Assembly (NCBI GenBank): GCA_902591775.1 | Contig: CACJBW010000002.1 | Location: 32,374-96,373, forward strand | Direction of reading: 5' to 3' | DNA from: an uncultured Pelagibacteraceae bacterium | GTDB lineage: Bacteria > Pseudomonadota > Alphaproteobacteria > Pelagibacterales > Pelagibacteraceae | DNA length: 64,000 bases | In this document: piece by piece, positions 57,425 through 64,000 of the stretch | Numbering within the stretch: the stretch's first letter is position 1 | How the letters are laid out: each line of letters begins with the position of its first letter | Position numbers and translations under genes: made by a program | The notes under the pieces: generated by a model | What the model was told of the DNA's origin: nothing | Databases searched by the model: none | The model's input: only the letters and a program-made list of their open reading frames with translations

Positions 57425-58615
57425 TTACCTAGCTTTTTTAATGGATGCTAAAGTAATTTCCTTTATTTCTTCTAAAGTTGCTTTTCTAGGATTTTGTCCA
57501 TAGGCTTGATCTTTCATTGATTTTTCAGCAATTCTATCAACACAATCCTCGGGGACTCCAATTTCGCTCAAACTTTTTGGAATTTTAATTCTATCAAGAA
57601 TGTTCTCAATATTTGATATAAATGCATCTACAGAATGATCTTTAAATTGCATAGCCTCTGACATTCTTTTAACTTTTTCTTCCATACCTGGTAGATTATA
57701 TTTTAAAACTACAGGTAATATTATTGCATTCGTTAGTCCGTGATGAGTATTGTATTCGGCTCCAACCATATGAGCAATAGCATGTACTAATCCTAAACCT
57801 TTTAAAAAAGAAATTCCTGCTAAGCAAGATCCAACATGCATTCCACCTCTTGCAACTATATTGCTAGGATCTTCTACAGCTGTAATTAAAGATTTTGATA
57901 TCAAAGATAAACCTTCTAAGGCAGCACCATCACACATTGGATTGAAACCAGGAACACAATAACCCTCTATACCATGAATTAAAGCATCTGCACCAGTCCA
58001 TGCCGTTAAATTTGCTGGCAATCCAATAGTTAGTTCTGGATCTAACAATGCTAAGGAAGGTCTAACATCTGGATGCCACATACAAAATTTCATGCCTTCT
58101 TTTAAATAAGTAACCATAGCTGAAATTTCTGTTTCAGCTCCAGTTCCAGCAGTTGTTGGAATAGTTATAATTTTTGGGAATGGGTTATCCTTGCTAATTA
58201 TAGGTGGAGTTAATTCAAATTCAAAATCTCTTAATGGAACATCATTGTTTGCCGTGAGGCAAATTAATTTTCCTCCATCCATGGCACTGCCTCCACCGAT
58301 TGCAATTATAGCATCATGGTTTCCATCTTTAAATTTACTGACACCATTTGAAACCTCATCTTCTCTTGGATTTGGAGATATATGAAAAAATAAATCGGAT
58401 TTTACATCAGAACTTTTTAAATAATCTTGTAAATTAATTATAAATGGTAATTTTGAGCTGCCTTTATCTGTAACAATTAAAGGGTTTTTAATATCTAAAT
58501 TATTACAGATACCACCTATTTCTTTCAATCTACCTGGACCGTATGCAATATTAGTCGGAAACGTCCAATCTTGATTGGATAGAATATCGGTTTTGTTAAG
58601 TTTAAAACTTTGCAT
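57425..58615 (-). CDS. iron-containing alcohol dehydrogenase
   Basis: AIIAIGGGSAMDGGKLICLTA, TIPTTAGTGAETEISAMVTY, HAIAHMVGAEYNTHHGLTNAIILP. Confidence 0.93.
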   Translation of the reverse strand: MQSFKLNKTDILSNQDWTFPTNIAYGPGRLKEIGGICNNLDIKNPLIVTDKGSSKLPFIINLQDYLKSSDVKSDLFFHISPNPREDEVSNGVSKFKDGNHDAIIAIGGGSAMDGGKLICLTANNDVPLRDFEFELTPPIISKDNPFPKIITIPTTAGTGAETEISAMVTYLKEGMKFCMWHPDVRPSLALLDPELTIGLPANLTAWTGADALIHGIEGYCVPGFNPMCDGAALEGLSLISKSLITAVEDPSNIVARGGMHVGSCLAGISFLKGLGLVHAIAHMVGAEYNTHHGLTNAIILPVVLKYNLPGMEEKVKRMSEAMQFKDHSVDAFISNIENILDRIKIPKSLSEIGVPEDCVDRIAEKSMKDQAYGQNPRKATLEEIKEITLASIKKAR

Positions 58616-58651
58616 TTCATTTATAAAGTATACAATTTTAAAAAATTATAA

Positions 58652-59584
58652 ATGAATATTTATTCAGAAAAAACAGATTTAAAAAAAACATATTTAGCAA
58701 TATTTACCATGCTCTTAGCAATCCTATGTGTGGATATGTATATGGTTGTAATAAAGTTTTTGGGTAATGAATATACTGTAATTCAGTTAGCAGTATTCAG
58801 AAATATTGCAGGGGTAATCCCTTTATTTGTACTTATTTTATTTACCAAAGAGTACATTTCAGTTTTTAGGAACCTAAACAATAAATTCATTATCTTAAGC
58901 TTTTTTAGAGGTTTAGCTTTCTTATCAATGAATATATTTATATTTATTTCTGTTATTAACTTAGAATTTGCTACTGCTATGGTTCTTACATTTTCTTCAC
59001 CATTTTTCATTGTAATTTTATCGATAATTTTTTTAAAGGATAAGGTTGGTATTTATAGATGGTCTGCAATTTTTATAGGTTTTTTTGGAGTTGTTTTAAT
59101 TGTTCAGCCAGGAAGTGACATATTTAGTTTTTACTCAATATTTCCAATTTTAACAGCAATTGCTTGGGCATTAAGTGTGATAATTTTAAAATTTATACCT
59201 GATGGTCACTCAACAGCAAAAATTCAATTATATACTTTAATATTTAATGTACTTGGTGGTATTGTGCTGTTTTTATTGATCACTGGACATGCAGAAATAA
59301 AAAGTACTCAAGATTTTTTTCTTATGACATTGACTGGTATTCTTGGAGGTACTGCAGCAATACTTTTTATCTATTCTTACAGATTAATCTCTGCAAGTAA
59401 GATGGCTTCGTTTGAATATTTTGGCATTCCTTCATCATTTGTTTTGGGCTGGTTATTTTTTAATGAAGCTCCTTGGGAACAATTATTTCCAGGAGTTTTC
59501 GTAATTGTGTTTGCTGGAATGATTATAATTTGGAGAGATAAAGTAAAACAAAAAAAAACTAAGGTAAGTAGAGAAATTAATTAG
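58652..59584 (+). CDS. EamA/DMT family transporter
   Basis: Multi-TM; SFFRGLAFLSMNIFIFISVINLEFATAMVLTFSSPFFIVILSIIFLKDKVGIYRWSAIFIGFFGVVLIVQPG. Confidence 0.88.
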   Translation: MNIYSEKTDLKKTYLAIFTMLLAILCVDMYMVVIKFLGNEYTVIQLAVFRNIAGVIPLFVLILFTKEYISVFRNLNNKFIILSFFRGLAFLSMNIFIFISVINLEFATAMVLTFSSPFFIVILSIIFLKDKVGIYRWSAIFIGFFGVVLIVQPGSDIFSFYSIFPILTAIAWALSVIILKFIPDGHSTAKIQLYTLIFNVLGGIVLFLLITGHAEIKSTQDFFLMTLTGILGGTAAILFIYSYRLISASKMASFEYFGIPSSFVLGWLFFNEAPWEQLFPGVFVIVFAGMIIIWRDKVKQKKTKVSREIN

Positions 59585-60623
59585 CAGATTTCATTGATTT
59601 CATAACTATTGCTCTATCAATTTCACCAATAAGCTCACCAGTCTCACTATTAACCACTGGAAATTTCTGATCTGTATCTACAAGCTTATCAATTAAAGTT
59701 TCTATTTTTGAATTGTGAGGAATATTATTTGATCCGTTTTCAAACATTTTTTTTGTATCGTCACAACATTCTTCCCTCATTACTTTGCTTGCACTTAGGA
59801 CTTTGTATTTTGGTACGTCTTCGCAAAAATCTTTTACATATTGATCTTTGGGGTTAGCAACTATTTCCTCTGGTGTCCCAACTTGAGATACTTCTCCATC
59901 TTTCATAATTGCGATATGATCACCCATTTTGATCGCCTCTAAGAAATCATGAGTAATAAATACCATAGTCTTCTGTAATTTTTCTTGAATCTTTAATAGT
60001 TCATCCTGCATTTCTCTTCTAATTAATGGATCTAATGCTGAAAAGGGTTCATCAAAAATTAAAATTTCTGGATCAACTGCAAGTGCACGAGCTAAACCCA
60101 CCCTTTGTTGCATTCCTCCTGATAGTTCTCTTGGATAATTATTGTGCCAACCTTCTAAACCAACCATTCTTAAAACTTCCATTGATTTTTCTACTCTATC
60201 ATTTTTTTTATTTCCTCTAATCTCTAAACCATATCCAATATTCTCCACAACTGTTCTATGTGGAAATAAACCAAAATGTTGAAAAACCATGCTCATTTTA
60301 TTTCTTCTTAAATCTAATAATTCTCTGCCACTCATTTTCGTTACATCAACATCATCCATTTTAACTGTTCCAGAAGTTGGTTCGATTAATCTTGAAATAC
60401 ATCTAACTAAAGTTGACTTTCCGCTTCCTGATAAACCCATTACAACAAATGTCTCACCTTTCTCAATTGAAAAGCTAACATCTTTTACTGCAACTACATG
60501 TCCGGTTTTTTCTTGAACTTCTTTTATTGATAAACTTTTATCTAAATCTTTAATAATTCTTTGTTCGTCAGAACCAAATAATTTCCAAACATTTGAACAC
60601 GTTATTTTTGGTTGATTATTCAT
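59577..60623 (-). CDS. proV: glycine betaine/proline ABC transporter ATP-binding protein
   Basis: VVMGLSGSGKSTLVRCISRLIEPTSGTVKMDDVDVTKMS, LSGGMQQRVGLARALAVDPEILIFDEPFSALDPLIRREMQDELL; C-terminal CBS-like region. Confidence 0.95.
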   Translation of the reverse strand: MNNQPKITCSNVWKLFGSDEQRIIKDLDKSLSIKEVQEKTGHVVAVKDVSFSIEKGETFVVMGLSGSGKSTLVRCISRLIEPTSGTVKMDDVDVTKMSGRELLDLRRNKMSMVFQHFGLFPHRTVVENIGYGLEIRGNKKNDRVEKSMEVLRMVGLEGWHNNYPRELSGGMQQRVGLARALAVDPEILIFDEPFSALDPLIRREMQDELLKIQEKLQKTMVFITHDFLEAIKMGDHIAIMKDGEVSQVGTPEEIVANPKDQYVKDFCEDVPKYKVLSASKVMREECCDDTKKMFENGSNNIPHNSKIETLIDKLVDTDQKFPVVNSETGELIGEIDRAIVMKSMKSAN

Positions 60624-60627
60624 ATTT

Positions 60628-60643
60628 TGTTATTTTAATAACA
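60628..60643. promoter_or_regulatory. dyad TGTTATT-TT-AATAACA in the divergent proV/proW region
   Basis: Perfect 7-bp inverted repeat with 2-nt spacer, 5 nt upstream of the proV start codon. Confidence 0.3.
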
Positions 60644-60702
60644 CAAAAATAGACAATATTTTTCTTTAAAAGTAAAATTATTTATTTTAAATTTTAGATA
60701 AT

Positions 60703-62820
60703 ATGTCTTCTGAAGTAGCAAGTATCCAAGGAAAGCCAAATTCATCAAAAAATATTATTACATATTCTGTAATCTTAATAACATTTTTAGTTGCACTGTG
60801 GTTATCTTTTCAAAGCGATGGTCCATCAAAAATGCCGAAGGTCGTCACTGACCAATTTACATTTACAGCATGGGTTAATGAAGGTGAAGATTATTTAAAG
60901 AAAAATTATAGATGGATAACCAAAATAATAGCCAGTTATATTAAAAATGTATATTACTTTGTAGAAGATTTTCTTATCGACTCACCTTGGCTATTAATTG
61001 CAGCATTAATATTTTTGCCTTGCTTAATTGCAGGTGGTTTAAGATTAGGATTGTACTCTTTATTTGTCATTTATTTTTGGGGTGCAACAGGAATGTGGGA
61101 ACCATCTCTGCAAACGGTAGCATTGATGGGTTTATCAGTTTTACTATGCGTTGTAGTTGGAGTGACACTAGGTGTGCTTTGTTCACAAAGTGACAGATTT
61201 GAAAATTTTATGAAGCCTATTTTAGATACAATGCAAGTAATGCCTGCGTTTGTTTATCTTTTTCCAGCTCTTTTCTTTTTTGGAATTGGAGGAGCTCCAG
61301 CAATATTAGCCACTATGATTTACTCGATGCCTCCAATAATAAGATTAACAAATACTGGTATAAGACAAGTTTCAGCAGAAACAATTGAGTCTGCTACCTC
61401 ATTTGGATCAAGTAAATTACAACTACTATTTAAAATTAAAATTCCACTCTCGCTTCCAAGTATAATGATGGGAATTAATCAGGTGATAATGATGGCTTTA
61501 GCACTTGTAGTTTTGGCATGTTTCATTGGAGCTGAAGGAATTGGTGGTCAAGTATGGCAAGCAATTAGAAGACTTGATGTTGGGTGGGCAATGGAAGGAG
61601 GACTTTGTATTCTTTTCATGGCAATAATGTTTGATAGATTCAGTATGTCATTTAGCAAAACAAAACAAATACTTCCTTCAAACATACAAAAATTTTACTT
61701 ATTACCTCAATCTTGGGAAAAATTTACAATTGCAAGAATTATTGAAAAACCTCTTGAATTTTTAAGTGGCTTAATAAATTTTGTTTGCACTAACTTAACA
61801 AAATTTATTGCATATGTTTTTGAATTTTGTATTTCATTGGCAAATAGACAAACAGCAAAAGATATTAGGGAAATAATTTCGAGAAGATATTACATAATAC
61901 CATCGTTTTTACTTATACTTACAATATCGTTCGTTGACTCCTACATAATAAGTATAGGATCATTTCCTGAAGAGTGGAGATTGTCTATAAGACAACCAAT
62001 TTCTAATAGTGTAGAATCTTTAACTGTTAATCCTAGTTTTATTGCATTTACTAAAGCTCTTAGGGGATTTGTATATCTTAAACTTTTAAGACCACTTGAT
62101 ATATTCTTAACTCATGTGCCATGGTGGTATACATTAGGGGTATTTGCAGCAATTGGATATTTTACTGTCGGTATTAGATTTGCAATTATTACAGCAATAT
62201 TATTACTTTTTATTGGTGCTTGTGGGATATGGCCACAATCAATGATAACACTATCATCTGTTTTAGTTTCTGTAGCTTTATGTTTTATAATTGGAGTTCC
62301 TCTTGGAATAATTGCCTCTTATAATGAGAGATTTAGAAATGTTCAAAACGTGGTTTTGGATGCCATGCAGACTTTACCTTACTTCTGTTATTTAATTCCT
62401 GTTTTAATGTTTTTTGGAGGAGGAATAGTATCTGCAGTACTTGCAACAGTTATATACTCTATACCACCCATCATTCGATTAACATCTTTAGGTTTAACTC
62501 AAGTATCTGGGACTTACTCAGAAGTTTCACGTTCATTTGGTGGTACTTTATTACAAACTCTAAATAAAATTAAATTTCCATTAGCTATTCCAAGTTTAGT
62601 TATTGGATTTAATCAAACAGTTATCATGGCTTTTGCTATGCAGATTGTTACACCTTTAATTGGAGGAAAAGGATTAGGTTTAGAAGTATTTAATGGATTG
62701 GCAAGATCAGATACTGGTAGAGGATTAGCAGCCGGTATAGGAATTGTATTATTGGCGATAATTATAGACCGAATATCGCTTGCTTGGACCAAAAAGCAGA
62801 GAGAAGCTTTAGGCTTATAA
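60703..62820 (+). CDS. proW: glycine betaine/proline ABC transporter permease, tandem-duplicated ProW domains
   Basis: 705 aa with two copies of the BPD permease module: FENFMKPILDTMQVMPAFVYLFPALFFFG...YSMPPIIRLTNTGIRQV and FRNVQNVVLDAMQTLPYFCYLIPVLMFFG...YSIPPIIRLTSLGLTQV. Confidence 0.93.
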   Translation: MSSEVASIQGKPNSSKNIITYSVILITFLVALWLSFQSDGPSKMPKVVTDQFTFTAWVNEGEDYLKKNYRWITKIIASYIKNVYYFVEDFLIDSPWLLIAALIFLPCLIAGGLRLGLYSLFVIYFWGATGMWEPSLQTVALMGLSVLLCVVVGVTLGVLCSQSDRFENFMKPILDTMQVMPAFVYLFPALFFFGIGGAPAILATMIYSMPPIIRLTNTGIRQVSAETIESATSFGSSKLQLLFKIKIPLSLPSIMMGINQVIMMALALVVLACFIGAEGIGGQVWQAIRRLDVGWAMEGGLCILFMAIMFDRFSMSFSKTKQILPSNIQKFYLLPQSWEKFTIARIIEKPLEFLSGLINFVCTNLTKFIAYVFEFCISLANRQTAKDIREIISRRYYIIPSFLLILTISFVDSYIISIGSFPEEWRLSIRQPISNSVESLTVNPSFIAFTKALRGFVYLKLLRPLDIFLTHVPWWYTLGVFAAIGYFTVGIRFAIITAILLLFIGACGIWPQSMITLSSVLVSVALCFIIGVPLGIIASYNERFRNVQNVVLDAMQTLPYFCYLIPVLMFFGGGIVSAVLATVIYSIPPIIRLTSLGLTQVSGTYSEVSRSFGGTLLQTLNKIKFPLAIPSLVIGFNQTVIMAFAMQIVTPLIGGKGLGLEVFNGLARSDTGRGLAAGIGIVLLAIIIDRISLAWTKKQREALGL

Positions 62821-62909
62821 GTCAAGTAAAAGCATCATTATTCACAGTTTACAAACTAGTATTTTTTGTTTTAAGATATGACTTTAATTAATTAAATGAG
62901 AGGAAATAA

Positions 62910-63920
62910 ATGAGGTTATCAAAAACAATATCAGCTCTATTTTTATCTTTCGTAATTTTATTTGCAAGTCTTACTCAGGCAAATGCAAAAAGATTACATG
63001 CTGCTATTGCTGACTGGACAGGTGGGATAATTACTTGTGAAGTTGCAGTAGCAATACTTGAAAGAGAAATGGGCTATAAAATTAAACAAACAGTTTTCCC
63101 GTCTGGTACTGGATTATGGGAAGCAATTGCAGCTGGAGAACTTGATTTCGCTTGCGAAAGTTGGCCAAGTTATGCAGAGGCAGACGATGTAATGTTTAAT
63201 GAAGATTTAATTTATGACGGCAAAGTTGTTAAGTCTTATAAAGGAGATGGAACAGTTGATCTTTTAGGAACTACTGGAATCATCGGTATGTCAGATTACT
63301 GGATACCTAGATATGCTGCAGAAGAAATGGGCATTAAAACTTGGAGAGACCTAAACAAACATAAAGCTAAATTTGCAACTATTGAAACAGGCGGTAAAGG
63401 AAGATTAATTGGATGTCCTGTAGCTGGTTGGAACTGTCATGACCAAAAAAGACTTGATCTTTTAGGAATTGATTTCCAAGCAGATGAGCTAGGTACTGAG
63501 GCGGCTGCAATTGCAGAAGCAAAAGCTGCTTACATGAGAAAAGAGCCGTTCTTGTTATACTTGTGGTCACCACACTGGTTCTTTGGTGAGTTTGACATGG
63601 TAGGAGTTCAACTTCCTGAATACAAAACTTGTGCAGGAGACACATTTACTGAAGCAAACAACTGGAAAACTTGTGGTACAGATGGATGGCCAGCAACTGG
63701 TTGGGATAAAGATTACACTATGAATTATGGAAATCCTGACACGTTTGCTAAACCAGAACATGCTAAAGCAAAAGCTTTTTTTGAAAGAATGAAATTAGAA
63801 AACTTAGACCAAGCTAAGATGCTTGTAGAAGTTGACATCAAAAAAAGAGACGTTAAAGAAGTTGTAAATGAGTGGTTAGACAACAATCCAGATAAATGGA
63901 AAAGTTGGTTACCTAACTAA
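62910..63920 (+). CDS. proX: glycine betaine-type substrate-binding protein
   Basis: Signal peptide; IADWTGGIITCEVAVAILEREMGYKIKQTVFPSGTGLWEAIAAGELDFACESWPS typical of ProX/OpuAC. Confidence 0.92.
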   Translation: MRLSKTISALFLSFVILFASLTQANAKRLHAAIADWTGGIITCEVAVAILEREMGYKIKQTVFPSGTGLWEAIAAGELDFACESWPSYAEADDVMFNEDLIYDGKVVKSYKGDGTVDLLGTTGIIGMSDYWIPRYAAEEMGIKTWRDLNKHKAKFATIETGGKGRLIGCPVAGWNCHDQKRLDLLGIDFQADELGTEAAAIAEAKAAYMRKEPFLLYLWSPHWFFGEFDMVGVQLPEYKTCAGDTFTEANNWKTCGTDGWPATGWDKDYTMNYGNPDTFAKPEHAKAKAFFERMKLENLDQAKMLVEVDIKKRDVKEVVNEWLDNNPDKWKSWLPN

Positions 63921-63944
63921 TAATTAGACTTCAAAAAAATAATT

Positions 63945-63978
63945 AAGGGCTTTGTGAAAACAGAGCCCTTTTTTTTTT
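63945..63978 (+). terminator. rho-independent terminator after proX
   Basis: AAGGGCTTTGT-GAAA-ACAGAGCCCTT (one G-U pair) followed by T run to 63978. Confidence 0.92.
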
Positions 63979-64000
63979 ACATGCATATAATACACAGAGG

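Noticed and set aside
1-64000. CRISPR array, prophage, IS/transposon, rRNA or tRNA
   Set aside because: No regularly spaced repeats, transposase/integrase/phage genes, or recognisable tRNA/rRNA sequence seen by eye; tRNAscan/Infernal would be needed to exclude RNA genes fully.

Overview
The window is AT-rich and gene-dense. Its protein content looks like Pelagibacterales (SAR11), with dense C1/methylated-compound and osmolyte genes. No rRNA, tRNA, CRISPR array, IS element or prophage was recognised. Main blocks: (i) 1-10.2 kb: a GcvT-type protein whose reading frame is open to the window edge through a DUF1989-like segment, a FAD oxidoreductase, a gmaS-like glutamine synthetase, glxB/glxC/glxD (mgsABC-like) and amtB; (ii) 10-14 kb: a second GS-like protein, diaminopropionate ammonia-lyase and photolyase; (iii) 14-21.6 kb: yjbQ, zapE, a PQQ beta-propeller lipoprotein, aconitase, LysE and a CsaA-like tRNA-binding protein; (iv) an argE-like deacetylase broken by a 1-nt frameshift at an A9 tract; (v) ALDH, agmatinase, fadB/fadJ-like and bioY; (vi) a peptide-type ABC transporter; (vii) a compact operon of a GcvT paralog, peptidase E, FMN hydroxyacid oxidase, ThDP enzyme, HIUase-like protein, DmdA-like demethylase and thiolase; (viii) a potADBC-type ABC transporter next to DoeA/EutA-like ectoine-degradation genes; (ix) DMT transporters, ALDH, VOC, two homocysteine methyltransferases, MsrA, amidase and Fe-ADH; (x) a glycine-betaine transporter with divergent proV and a tandem-duplicated ProW. 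The best leads are the C1 island lacking canonical mgdABCD, the DUF1989-GcvT fusion, the DmdA/HIUase-like operon, and a terminator whose U-tract runs directly into the potB start codon. All assignments come from reading the sequence; no database search was run.
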